Below the pieces are notes generated by a model. That model saw only the letters and a list, made by a program, of their open reading frames with translations. It ran no database searches and was not told the origin of the DNA. Positions 33,434-42,137 of a DNA stretch of 50,049 nucleotides are shown piece by piece. Position 1 is the first letter of the stretch, and the number at the start of each line of letters is the position of its first letter. The position numbers and the translations under genes were made by a program. This DNA comes from Erysipelotrichaceae bacterium (GTDB taxonomy: Bacteria; Bacillota_I; Bacilli_A; Erysipelotrichales; Erysipelotrichaceae), in assembly GCA_017432545.1 (NCBI GenBank), contig JAFRJA010000076.1:1-50049 (forward strand). Reading direction: 5' to 3'.

Positions 33434-34390
33434 ATGGATAACTACAGAAAACTGTTTGGATTGAATTTCAAAGTCGAAAAAGCAGAAACAAAAAAACTTC
33501 CTATTTTTATGAGCGCCGGAAGATCTTTTTACATATATTCTCATGACGATCTTTCTTTCCTTGCTGTCAGTTTACCCGCTGAAGAGAAATTCGGTGCCGT
33601 CGCACTGGAAAAACAGATGAGACAGATCTCTTTAGAATATGAAATGCCGGTAGCCTTTGAATTTGAGAGCTTAAGCCGACCGCAAAGAGACAGCTTAATT
33701 GAAAGGAACATCCCTTTTATTTCTCAAAGCAGCCAATTGTATCTGCCTTTCCTCGCGGCATCATTAAGTGTCAGATTCTATCACCAGAAAACAGTTTATT
33801 CACAGAAAATGATGCCGACTACTCAGATGCTTTTTCTGTTCATTCTTTACAGATGCAAAGATAAACCAATTATGAAAAAGGATGCGGCTGAAGCTTTGAG
33901 TGTCACCAGAACGACCATAACCAGAGCATGCGAACAGCTGTCTTCGATGGGGCTTATCAAAGAGATAAAACAAGGGAAGAATCATTTTGTTTATTCAACT
34001 GAAACAGGGATCAGCTATTTCAAGCAGGCAGAAAAATTTATGATAAACCCTGTTCAAAAAGTCATCACTGTTGTTAAAGATAAGATATTTGATGCATATC
34101 CTTTATCCGGTGAATCAGCTCTTGCGAAGCGTACACTTCTGAATAATTCAAAAGTCATAACAAGAGCAGTTTATAAAGATGATTTTGACCTGGACCAAGC
34201 CACTGAAGTTATGCCTCTGTGGGAGACAGATAAAGAACCGGTAAACATAGAATTATGGAAATATGACCCTTCACTGTTTTCTTATAAAGGAACAGTAGAT
34301 CCCGTCTCACTGGCACTAACCTTTAAAGAAAACGCTGACGAAAGAATTGAAGGAGCTGTTGAAGAATATTTGGAGGATTATGCATGGTAG
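33434..34390 (+). CDS. wHTH regulator/antitoxin-like partner of nucleotidyltransferase
   Basis: A 318-residue protein; AAGGAG precedes the start (an in-frame TTG one codon earlier is equally well spaced). A winged helix-turn-helix lies near residues 135-200 (TQMLFLFILYRCKD ... AAEALSVTRTTITRACEQLSSMGLIKEI ... NHFVYSTETG). The N-terminal ~130 residues and C-terminal ~120 residues (PLSGESALAKRTLLNN, VNIELWKYDP) are a recurring arrangement in proteins encoded next to AbiEii-like nucleotidyltransferases. Its stop overlaps the next start by seven bases. An antitoxin or autorepressor role is inferred from this layout, which matches type IV AbiE systems; it is not a close AbiEi match by eye. Confidence 0.7.
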   Translation: MDNYRKLFGLNFKVEKAETKKLPIFMSAGRSFYIYSHDDLSFLAVSLPAEEKFGAVALEKQMRQISLEYEMPVAFEFESLSRPQRDSLIERNIPFISQSSQLYLPFLAASLSVRFYHQKTVYSQKMMPTTQMLFLFILYRCKDKPIMKKDAAEALSVTRTTITRACEQLSSMGLIKEIKQGKNHFVYSTETGISYFKQAEKFMINPVQKVITVVKDKIFDAYPLSGESALAKRTLLNNSKVITRAVYKDDFDLDQATEVMPLWETDKEPVNIELWKYDPSLFSYKGTVDPVSLALTFKENADERIEGAVEEYLEDYAW

Positions 34391-35172
34391 CAGGAATGAA
34401 GAGTTTTATTGAAAAATTCAAAGACTATGCGGACTGTTACATGATAATCGGTGGAACTGCATGCGATATCCTGATGAGTGATGCTGATTTGGATTTCAGA
34501 GCAACAAAAGATATCGACATGATTCTGATCATGGAAGCACGATACCAGGATTTCACAAGAGTTTTCTGGGAATATATTATTGAAGGCGGATATCGGTTTG
34601 GCTGGAGGAATAATGATCAGGTTCACTTTTTCAGATTTTCAGATCCGAAACCTGGCTATCCGGTAATGATCGAGCTGTTTTCAAGAGAACCTGATTACAT
34701 AAAAGATATTCCCGGAGGAATCGCTCCGCTTCATATTGATGATGATACATCCAGTCTGTCGGCGATCCTGTTAAATGATGATTACTATGATTTTATGCTG
34801 GCAGGTCGTAAAACCGTATCCGATGTCACAGTATTAGGTGCAGAATACCTGATCCCGTTTAAGATGTATGCGTGACTCGATTTGAAAGATCGCGCATCCA
34901 GAGGCGAACACGTTGATGGAAAGGATCTGAAGAAACACAAATACGATGTATTCAGACTGCTGCAGATCGCTGATATAAGCAGACAGATCAAAACGTCTGG
35001 ATTGGTCAAAGAAAACATAGAAAGATTTGTAAATGAAGTTCCTGACGAACAGATTCCGTTTAAACAGCTCAATTTACCATTCGAAATGGAAGAGGCACTG
35101 CAAAAACTTAAAGTCACTCTATATCTGATTGAATTATTATTTTCGAAAAGAAACAATAAAACAATATTTTAG
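34384..35172 (+). pseudogene. AbiEii-like nucleotidyltransferase, split by in-frame TGA
   Basis: ATG 34384 with GGAGG seven bases upstream begins a nucleotidyltransferase-fold protein: MIIGGTACDILMS and FRATKDIDMILI supply the GG and DxD motifs. The frame is interrupted by TGA at 34873-34875 after LIPFKMYA, then continues in the same frame for 98 codons (LDLKDRASRGEHVDGKDLKKHKYDVFRLLQ to 35172). In relatives the interrupted position is Trp (AWLDL), so TGG changed to TGA. Total would be 262 codons, the normal family length. TGA is a normal stop in this genome (whiA, rapZ and others), so this is probably a nonsense-inactivated toxin or a recent mutation. Readthrough cannot be excluded. The catalytic N-terminal part (163 aa) is intact. 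Confidence 0.75.
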
Positions 35173-35191
35173 TTTTTTTAACTTTTTAAAG

Positions 35192-35212
35192 AAAAAAGGC
35201 TGTAATGCCTTT
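35192..35212 (-). terminator. Terminator after the SDR gene
   Basis: AAAGGC (35195-35200), loop TGTAAT, GCCTTT (35207-35212); on the minus strand ends in TTTTTT. It can also act on the plus strand. Confidence 0.7.
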
Positions 35213-35996
35213 AATCTGATTTCTTTTTGGTTTTGGATTGAACTAACCCTACTAAACGTGCACACAGTTCGATCGGCATGAGTCTGGCTACGCTTATCAG
35301 TAAGGAGTAGCCTGGTCCATCGATCGCATACGGCTTGCCTGTTTCAAACAACTTATAACCGGTCACTGCCGCTTGCGTTGTCGTTCTGAAGACCTGGTCA
35401 TTGAAGAATGATGAGGTATCGGATTCAGCGACTTTCCAGAAATCGGATCTGGTCGGAGCCGGACATAAAACAGAGACCTTGATGTTGTATTTGCGCAGTT
35501 CTTCTCTTAAGGCCATCGAGAAGGACATCACAAAGGCCTTGGTGGCATAATAGACAGCCATGTAAGGTCCGGGCATGAAAGAAGCAACTGATCCGACATT
35601 GATGATCGTGCCATAGCCTCTTTCCTTCATATCTTTAACGAAATAATAAGTCAGAGCGACTAAAGCTTTATTATTGAGATCGATCATGCCTAAGGTCTTA
35701 TCAAGATCCGCTTCGATAAATGATCCGTAATCACCATAGCCCGCATTATTGATCAGCACACCTACTTCATAATTCTTTTCCTGGCAGTAATCATAGACGG
35801 CCTTAGGGTCGGAAACAAGATCACAGGCAAAATAATCGATGCCGATGTGATATTCTTCTTTGAATTCTTCAGCGATCTCTTTTAATAGTTCTTCTCTTCT
35901 GGCAACCAGCAGAAGATTATAGCCACGATAGGCAAACTGTCTGGCATATTCCTTGCCGATGCCGGAAGAAGCTCCGGTAACTAGTACTACTTTCAT
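35211..35996 (-). CDS. Short-chain dehydrogenase/reductase
   Basis: A 261-residue SDR with NAD(P)-binding TGASSGIGKEYARQ at residues ~6-20, LINNAGYGDYGS, active-site Ser in NVGSVASFMPGPYM and the YxxxK in YYATKAFVMS. Start at ATG 35996 with GGAGG; the longer open frame lies in whiA. The substrate is unknown. It follows whiA by one base after its stop, so it is cotranscribed with the rapZ-yvcK-whiA operon. Confidence 0.93.
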   Translation of the reverse strand: MKVVLVTGASSGIGKEYARQFAYRGYNLLLVARREELLKEIAEEFKEEYHIGIDYFACDLVSDPKAVYDYCQEKNYEVGVLINNAGYGDYGSFIEADLDKTLGMIDLNNKALVALTYYFVKDMKERGYGTIINVGSVASFMPGPYMAVYYATKAFVMSFSMALREELRKYNIKVSVLCPAPTRSDFWKVAESDTSSFFNDQVFRTTTQAAVTGYKLFETGKPYAIDGPGYSLLISVARLMPIELCARLVGLVQSKTKKKSD

Positions 35997-35997
35997 T

Positions 35998-36933
35998 TCA
36001 GTCCTCCAATTCTGAAGCAATGGCTTCAAGTTTATTCAGACGGTGTTTCATTCCCGATTTGGAAATGGAACCACCGAACATGCTCATATAATAATCACAA
36101 AGTTCCAGTAAAGATGATTCCGGATACTTCTGTCTTGCTTCTGCAACATTCTTGAGTTTTTCCGGCAGTTTATCATAGGCGTCTGCTTCTATAATTGTCT
36201 TAATCGAATTAAGCTGCTTCTCACCAGCTCTGATGATCTTTTCCTCGTTGGCGATCTCACAGTTATCGATACGACTTACCGAGTTGCGGATATCCCTGCC
36301 GATCCTTTCATCTTCGAAGCGCATCTTGGCATTGTGCGCCCCGATCAGGGTCAGAAAATCGGAAACATAATCAGCTTTCTTGAGATAGACGATATAGCGG
36401 TTCCTTCTTTTAGCGATCTTGGCTTGCAAAGAGAAACGCGAGATAAGCCGAAGCAGAAAGTTAGCGTGTTCCAGATCATTTACCGAGATCTCCAGATGAT
36501 AGGAAGCATTCGATGGATCGTTGCAGGAACCATAGGCTAAAAAAGCTCCCGCCAGATAGGAAGCTGCACAGCAGTTTCTGGTCACTACTTCGTGCAAGGG
36601 ATGTTTCTCAAGGCCTCTTGAAGAATAAAGACCAAGGTTTTCCAGGATCTCTTTTCCCTTTTCCGGAACCGTTATCTTATAGACGTTGTTTTTCTTGAGA
36701 TTTGTCTTGCGGGCAACTTCAAGTTGTGTCTTGGCATCATATAATTCCTTAAGCAGATACACGGTTCTTTTGGAAGTGGTCGGACTTTCGCTTGTATAGC
36801 TCAAACCAAAACCGTTACTGGAGAAAATAAGAGAACTTGTCAGTTTTGTCAGAGCACTTAACTGTGCCCTTTTACAATGCTGCTCAAGTTCGTTATTGGC
36901 GATCTCCTGTTTGATATCGGTAGAAAAAGACAT
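35998..36933 (-). CDS. whiA: DNA-binding protein WhiA
   Basis: A 311-residue WhiA. The N-terminal LAGLIDADG-like region has CCAASYLAGAFLAYGSCNDPSNASYHLEI and the C-terminal helix-turn-helix is KNVAEARQKYPESSLLELCDYYMSMFGGSISKSGMKHRLNKL. In Firmicutes WhiA affects chromosome segregation and division; in actinomycetes it is a sporulation regulator. Start overlaps the yvcK stop by one base (TAATG). Confidence 0.96.
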   Translation of the reverse strand: MSFSTDIKQEIANNELEQHCKRAQLSALTKLTSSLIFSSNGFGLSYTSESPTTSKRTVYLLKELYDAKTQLEVARKTNLKKNNVYKITVPEKGKEILENLGLYSSRGLEKHPLHEVVTRNCCAASYLAGAFLAYGSCNDPSNASYHLEISVNDLEHANFLLRLISRFSLQAKIAKRRNRYIVYLKKADYVSDFLTLIGAHNAKMRFEDERIGRDIRNSVSRIDNCEIANEEKIIRAGEKQLNSIKTIIEADAYDKLPEKLKNVAEARQKYPESSLLELCDYYMSMFGGSISKSGMKHRLNKLEAIASELED

Positions 36934-37859
36934 TAAATTATCGACTCCAGAGCGATCTTTATCTTTGACGGATCATGTCTGACGAGATTGTGATCAAATT
37001 TCAGCAACGGGAACTTCAGGACTTCAACACCACAGTCTCCATTGTCGACAACTTCAATGGAATTCTGACGGTAATAGAGATGCAAGATATCTTCCGGTAT
37101 CGTATCTGAATGCATGATGACTTTATCGACTGTTGTATTATGCTTTCTGAAAGCATCGATATGAGCTTTCAGATCATAGTCATATGTCTCATTCGACTGT
37201 GTCATACAGTTGGCGATATATATCTTTTCGGCCTTGGAAGCATTCAAGGCGTTGTTGATATCGGGAATAATTGTATTAGGAAGTATCGAAGTATAGAGTG
37301 AACCGATACCGTAGACGATAAGATCAGCGTTATTTATGGCCTTAATGGCTTCATCAGTCGCTTTGACATCTTCCTCATAAAAGACCTGTTCAATGTTATG
37401 GATCAATGATGGAATATTTGCCTCGCCTTTGACGATCGTATCATCATCCATCCTGGCAAACAAGGTGACATTCTGTAAAGTTGAAGGAATGATCTTACCT
37501 CTGACCTTGAGCAGATCCGAAGTGATCCTGATCGCTTCTGAAAAAGAACCGGTCATATTGGTCAGGGCCGTCAGAATGAGGTTGCCTAAAGAATGTCCGG
37601 CAATGTCCATATTGTCTTCGCCTTCAAAACGATAATTCATCAGTTCATGAAGCAGAGGTTCCGAATCGGAAAGCGCAAGTTCAACATTGCGGATATCACC
37701 CATGGCGGGGATCGTATAGCGTTTTCTCAGACGCCCGGTCGAACCGCCATCATCTGCGACCGTAACGATTGCCGAGATGTCAATATCTTCAATGTCTCTG
37801 ATACCTTTTAGGATCGCGGAAAGGCCGTGCCCTCCGCCGATCGCGACTATATTTTTCAT
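36933..37859 (-). CDS. yvcK: Gluconeogenesis factor YvcK (MgfK/CofD-like)
   Basis: A 308-residue protein starting MKNIVAIGGGHGLSAILKGIRD, the family signature, followed by VTVADDGGSTGRLR and DIRNVELALSD. It binds UDP-sugars and controls gluconeogenic growth, cell shape and peptidoglycan synthesis in Firmicutes. AGGGAA precedes ATG 37859, which overlaps the rapZ stop (ATGA). Confidence 0.96.
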   Translation of the reverse strand: MKNIVAIGGGHGLSAILKGIRDIEDIDISAIVTVADDGGSTGRLRKRYTIPAMGDIRNVELALSDSEPLLHELMNYRFEGEDNMDIAGHSLGNLILTALTNMTGSFSEAIRITSDLLKVRGKIIPSTLQNVTLFARMDDDTIVKGEANIPSLIHNIEQVFYEEDVKATDEAIKAINNADLIVYGIGSLYTSILPNTIIPDINNALNASKAEKIYIANCMTQSNETYDYDLKAHIDAFRKHNTTVDKVIMHSDTIPEDILHLYYRQNSIEVVDNGDCGVEVLKFPLLKFDHNLVRHDPSKIKIALESII

Positions 37860-38698
37860 TTTAATTCCCTGTGTGCGACATAGCACATGTATTTATCTTT
37901 ATAGTAATCGTATAAGAAATTTGCCATCGTAACACTTCGATGCTGACCACCGGTACAGCCGACACAGATCGTCAGATGCCGCTTGTCTTCGTTATCATAG
38001 GCTTTAAACATGAAATCAAGATAAGCGATAGTTTTCTTTATGTAGCGTTGCGTCAGTTTTGAATTCAAAACGTAATCTCTGACCGGTTTATCATTACCGG
38101 TCTTGTTTTTGAGCTTATCCACATAGAAAGGATTATCCAGCATCCTGACATCCAGTATCACATCCGCATCATCAGGTAATCCATTTTTGAAACCGAAGGA
38201 TTCAAAAGTGATGGCCAGATTATTGAAATCATTATATTTCAGGATCTTGTCCAGTTTAGCCTTTAATTGTTTCTGATTTAGATTGGTCGTATCGATGACG
38301 TGAACATTCCGCTTCTTGAATTTGTTCAGAATGCTTTTCTCGATATCGATTGCCTCTTCCAATGTTGCAGCCGTATTGGAAGTGATCAGAGGATGAACAC
38401 GTCTGGTGAACTTGTAACGGTTGATGACGACATCCTTATTGGCATCGATCAATATCAGAGTCGAATCAAAATCGGAATTGGCCAGAAGATTGGAATAGTT
38501 GTCCAGATCAGAAAGCCAGATAGTTAAGGCAACTTTATCGTATTTGATGGAATTGCTGGTCTTGATCAGTTCCAGAAGATCAGGCAAAAGTTCGACCGGA
38601 TACTGGTCAATACAGGTATAGCCCATATCCTCGAGGATATTGGAAGCAGTGGTCTTGCCGGCACCTGAGATACCGCTTATCAGTACTAATTTCTTCAT
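37856..38698 (-). CDS. rapZ: RNase adapter/nucleotide-binding protein RapZ (YvcJ)
   Basis: A 280-residue P-loop protein starting MKKLVLISGISGAGKTTAS, with the C-terminal motif CVGCTGGQHRSVTMANFL that binds the UDP-sugar or RNA adapter surface. In Firmicutes (YvcJ) it binds and hydrolyses GTP and influences competence; in E. coli it targets GlmZ RNA. It is the first gene of the rapZ-yvcK-whiA-SDR operon. The start is set by TATAAT six bases upstream, predicting a leaderless mRNA. Confidence 0.95.
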   Translation of the reverse strand: MKKLVLISGISGAGKTTASNILEDMGYTCIDQYPVELLPDLLELIKTSNSIKYDKVALTIWLSDLDNYSNLLANSDFDSTLILIDANKDVVINRYKFTRRVHPLITSNTAATLEEAIDIEKSILNKFKKRNVHVIDTTNLNQKQLKAKLDKILKYNDFNNLAITFESFGFKNGLPDDADVILDVRMLDNPFYVDKLKNKTGNDKPVRDYVLNSKLTQRYIKKTIAYLDFMFKAYDNEDKRHLTICVGCTGGQHRSVTMANFLYDYYKDKYMCYVAHRELK

Positions 38699-38704
38699 GA
38701 TTTC

Positions 38705-38710
38705 ATTATA
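38705..38710 (-). promoter_or_regulatory. -10 box of a leaderless promoter (rapZ operon)
   Basis: Minus-strand TATAAT, spacer GAAATC, ATG 38698. No ribosome binding site. It controls the whole rapZ-yvcK-whiA-SDR operon. Confidence 0.65.
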
Positions 38711-38729
38711 ACCCACGTTCTATGGTGTT

Positions 38730-40703
38730 TCACTTTTCATCCCTGAGTTCATAGAGAATATCTCTTAATTCAGCCGCTCTTTCAAAGTTCAGCTGTTTAG
38801 CCGCCTGTTTCATCTCCGCCTCGATCGAAGCCATCATCTTCTCCTTCTCCGCTTTTGTATGTTTATTCTTCTGACGATACTTCTTCGACATTTCCAGCGT
38901 TTCCTTGGAGTGGATGACTTCATTGAGTTCCTTGACGATCGACTTAGGAGTAACGTTATTCTCCTCGTTGTATTTTTCCTGGATGTTTCTTCTACGGTTA
39001 GTCTCATCGATCGCTATCTGCATCGATTCAGTGATCTTGTCCGCATACATGATGACTCTGCCATGAACGTTTCGTGCCGCTCTGCCGATTGTCTGAATAA
39101 GTGAACGTGAAGAACGCAAAAAGCCTTCCTTATCCGCATCAAGGATCGCGATCAAAGATACTTCAGGAATATCCAGGCCTTCACGCAAAAGGTTGATGCC
39201 GACTAAGACATCATATTTGCCTTCTCTTAAGTCATGAATGATCTCGCTTCTCTCGAGCGTTTTTGTCTCATGGTGAAGATAAGCGACATTAAAATTAGCC
39301 TTCTTGAGATAATCGGTGAGATCTTCTGCCATCTTTACAGTAAGTGTTGTGACCAGCGTTCTTTCCTTGTTTGCGATATTCTTTCTGATCTCTTCCATCA
39401 GATTATCGATCTGACCGGAGGTCTTTCGAACTTCCACGATCGGATCCAGAAGACCTGTCGGACGGATGAGCTGTTCGATCGGCTTGTCACTTCTTTCCAG
39501 CTCATAGTCACCCGGTGTCGCCGACATATAGATCCTTGGTGCTTTCAGTTCCTCCCATTCATCAAAAGTCATCGGACGGTTCTCCAAAGCACTTGGAAGC
39601 CTGAAGCCGTATTCTACCAGGGTCAGCTTGCGCTGATGGTCGCCATTGTACATACCACGGATCTGCGGCAAAGAGACATGTGACTCGTCGACAACGATCA
39701 GAAAATCTTCATTGAAGTAATCAAAAAGATTGTATGGTCTTTGTCCTGGCACACGATGGTCGATATGCATCGCATAGTTCTCGATGCCGGAGCACATACC
39801 CATTTCTCTTAACGATTCAATATCATAACGGCAGCGCTGTTCCAGTCTTTCATATTCGACCAGTTTGCCTTTATCCTTGAAATACTTGAGACGCTCTTCC
39901 AGCTCTTTTTCAATATTGTCACAAGCAATGTTGATATCATCCTGATTCCTGGCATAACCTGAAGCCGGGAAGAAGGAATAGACGGTGTAGCCATTCTGCA
40001 CGTCTTTAGTAACTGGGTCGATCTCCGTGATCCTTTCCACTTCATCATCAAACATTTCTACTCTGATCAGAAAGCGGTCAGTATGGCCAGGAGAGATCTC
40101 GATCACATCGCCTTTAACGGAAAAAGTGCCTCTTAGCCTGTCCATGTCATTGCGCTGATATTGCATGGCCACAAGTCTTTTAATTAAAGTCTGTCGGTCG
40201 ATGATCTCACCGACTTTGAGCGTGAAAAACATTTCCTTGTAGTCTTCCGGATTACTTCCGGCATAGATACAGGCAACTGAAGCCACGACGATGACATCTC
40301 TTCTCTCTAAAAGTGAATTATAAGCCGACATCCTGAGCATATCGATCTCATCGTTGGTCACGGCGTTCTTTTCTATATAGGTATCAGTCTTGGGCATATA
40401 GGCTTCCGGCTGATAGAAATCGAAATTGGAAATGAAATACTCTACGGCATTGTGTGGAAACAAAGCTTTGAACTCGGAATAAAGCTGGCCAGCCAGTGTT
40501 TTATTGTGGGCAAAGACCAATGTCGGTTTATTGACCTTGGCGATGACATTGGCGATCGTAAAAGTCTTACCGGTACCAGTCGCACCTAAAAGGACCTGTT
40601 CGTGTTTGCCTTGCCTTAAACCTTCCACAAGTTTATCGATCGCTTCCGGCTGATCACCCATCGGTTTATAGTCGGAAACCAGTTCAAATAGTTTTTCTTC
40701 CAT
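38730..40703 (-). CDS. uvrB: UvrABC system protein B
   Basis: About 657 residues. I choose ATG 40703 ([22 protein letters not shown]), which matches the family start; an in-frame ATG six codons upstream lies within the promoter. Motif I is [16 protein letters not shown], the beta-hairpin follows, then [17 protein letters not shown] and [15 protein letters not shown]; the C-terminal UvrC-binding coiled coil is [19 protein letters not shown]. It is the damage-verifying helicase of nucleotide excision repair. TATAAT ends ten bases before the ATG, giving a leader of only two to three bases. Confidence 0.98.
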   Translation of the reverse strand: MEEKLFELVSDYKPMGDQPEAIDKLVEGLRQGKHEQVLLGATGTGKTFTIANVIAKVNKPTLVFAHNKTLAGQLYSEFKALFPHNAVEYFISNFDFYQPEAYMPKTDTYIEKNAVTNDEIDMLRMSAYNSLLERRDVIVVASVACIYAGSNPEDYKEMFFTLKVGEIIDRQTLIKRLVAMQYQRNDMDRLRGTFSVKGDVIEISPGHTDRFLIRVEMFDDEVERITEIDPVTKDVQNGYTVYSFFPASGYARNQDDINIACDNIEKELEERLKYFKDKGKLVEYERLEQRCRYDIESLREMGMCSGIENYAMHIDHRVPGQRPYNLFDYFNEDFLIVVDESHVSLPQIRGMYNGDHQRKLTLVEYGFRLPSALENRPMTFDEWEELKAPRIYMSATPGDYELERSDKPIEQLIRPTGLLDPIVEVRKTSGQIDNLMEEIRKNIANKERTLVTTLTVKMAEDLTDYLKKANFNVAYLHHETKTLERSEIIHDLREGKYDVLVGINLLREGLDIPEVSLIAILDADKEGFLRSSRSLIQTIGRAARNVHGRVIMYADKITESMQIAIDETNRRRNIQEKYNEENNVTPKSIVKELNEVIHSKETLEMSKKYRQKNKHTKAEKEKMMASIEAEMKQAAKQLNFERAAELRDILYELRDEK

Positions 40704-40770
40704 ATCGAATAAATTATACATTATAAGATTAAGTGATAATATAGTTGTTGACAGAAAGAAGAAAAGATAT

Positions 40771-42105
40771 ATGAAAAAATTTGAAGCAATCAGCAGTAAA
40801 CACCTCGAATCATTAAGAAAGGACTATCTGGCCAACGACCAGTTTCGCGTTGTCAGAAATGCTCTGACTGAGAGCCCTTTGGATAAGATATCCAAACCTT
40901 TTGAAAGCAAGCAGGATAATCCCGATCTGTTCTCGATCGATATCAAGACCTTGCCGGTAAATGATCAGCAGCACTCCGGAAGATGTTGGCTGTTCTCTTC
41001 CTTGACGCTTTTGCGCGAGATCATCGCCAAGAAATACAACATCCGAGATCAGTTCGAGTTCTCTCAGAACTATCTGGCCTTCTATGACAAACTGGAAAAG
41101 ATCAACTATTTCATGGAAACGATGATCGCTGAAGCTGACAATGATCTTCATGAAGAGACTGTGCGTTATCTGTTACAGATGGCGATCGGCGATGGTGGCC
41201 AATGGGATATGATGGTCTCTTTAGTCAAGAAATACGGTCTTTGCCCAAAAACGGCCATGCCGGAAACTTTCCAGTCTTCCAATACGGCCGTGATGAATAA
41301 GATCATCAACCGCCGCTTAAGAAAATTTGTCGCTGATGGCAAAAAATGTCATGAAGTTGAAGAAATGCTGGCACTGAAGGATGAATGTCTGAAAGAGTGT
41401 TACTCATTACTGTGCAACTGTTTTGGAGTACCACCGGTATCATTTACTTTTGAATACTATGATAAAAAAGAAAAATATCACGCCCACTATGACGTCACAC
41501 CGATGGAAATGTATGAGAAATATCTTGGTGTCGATCTTGATGAATATATCGGAATCATCAACGGTCCGACCAAAGATAAGCCTTTCTATCAGACCTATAC
41601 GGTCAAATATCTGGGTAATGTTGCCGGAACTGAGAATGAAGTATTCTTCCTGAATCTGCCGATGAAGGATTTCAAGGATCTGATCCTTAAACAGCTGAAA
41701 GATAAAGAGATCGTCTGGTTTGGTTGTGACTGTTCCAAAGACGCCAACAAAGTCGCCGGTTTATGGGATGACAAGAGCTATGATTACGCCGATACACTGA
41801 AGATGAAACTGGATCTCACCAAGGAAGAAATGCTGGATACCAGAGAATCAGCCATGAATCATGCGATGGTCATCACCGGTGTAAATCTCGTCAAAAATAA
41901 ACCGACGCGCTGGAAGATCGAGAATTCCTGGGGTGAGAAAGTCGGCAATAAAGGCTACTTCATCGCTTCCGATACCTGGTTAGATAAATATGTCTTTGAA
42001 GCCGTCGTTCACCGCAAGTATTTAAATAAGAAACAACTGGCAGCGTCAAAGAAAAAGCCGATCGTTCTTGATCCATGGGATCCGTTCGGCTCATTAGCTG
42101 ATTAA
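40771..42105 (+). CDS. pepC: Aminopeptidase C (bleomycin hydrolase family)
   Basis: A 444-residue C1B cysteine peptidase. Catalytic Cys in [14 protein letters not shown] (residues ~65-78), His in [10 protein letters not shown] and Asn in KIENSWGEK. The family forms hexameric cytoplasmic peptidases. A weak AGAAGAAAAG site lies before the ATG and TGATAAT (40734-40740) could be the -10 box. Single gene with a strong terminator. Confidence 0.95.
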   Translation: MKKFEAISSKHLESLRKDYLANDQFRVVRNALTESPLDKISKPFESKQDNPDLFSIDIKTLPVNDQQHSGRCWLFSSLTLLREIIAKKYNIRDQFEFSQNYLAFYDKLEKINYFMETMIAEADNDLHEETVRYLLQMAIGDGGQWDMMVSLVKKYGLCPKTAMPETFQSSNTAVMNKIINRRLRKFVADGKKCHEVEEMLALKDECLKECYSLLCNCFGVPPVSFTFEYYDKKEKYHAHYDVTPMEMYEKYLGVDLDEYIGIINGPTKDKPFYQTYTVKYLGNVAGTENEVFFLNLPMKDFKDLILKQLKDKEIVWFGCDCSKDANKVAGLWDDKSYDYADTLKMKLDLTKEEMLDTRESAMNHAMVITGVNLVKNKPTRWKIENSWGEKVGNKGYFIASDTWLDKYVFEAVVHRKYLNKKQLAASKKKPIVLDPWDPFGSLAD

Positions 42106-42112
42106 TCAATTC

Positions 42113-42137
42113 AAGCCATGGCAACATGGCTTTTTCT
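42113..42137 (+). terminator. pepC terminator
   Basis: AAGCCATG, loop GCAA, CATGGCTT, then TTTCTTT. It abuts the end of the convergent nadD gene. Confidence 0.85.

Noticed and set aside
34873..34875. TGA read as tryptophan, as in Mollicutes
   Set aside because: TGA ends whiA, rapZ, the methyltransferase gene and others here, and Trp is otherwise encoded by TGG, so the standard bacterial code applies.
38730..40721. uvrB start at ATG 40721
   Set aside because: This ATG lies within the overlapping TATAAT elements of the likely promoter; ATG 40703 matches the family start better.
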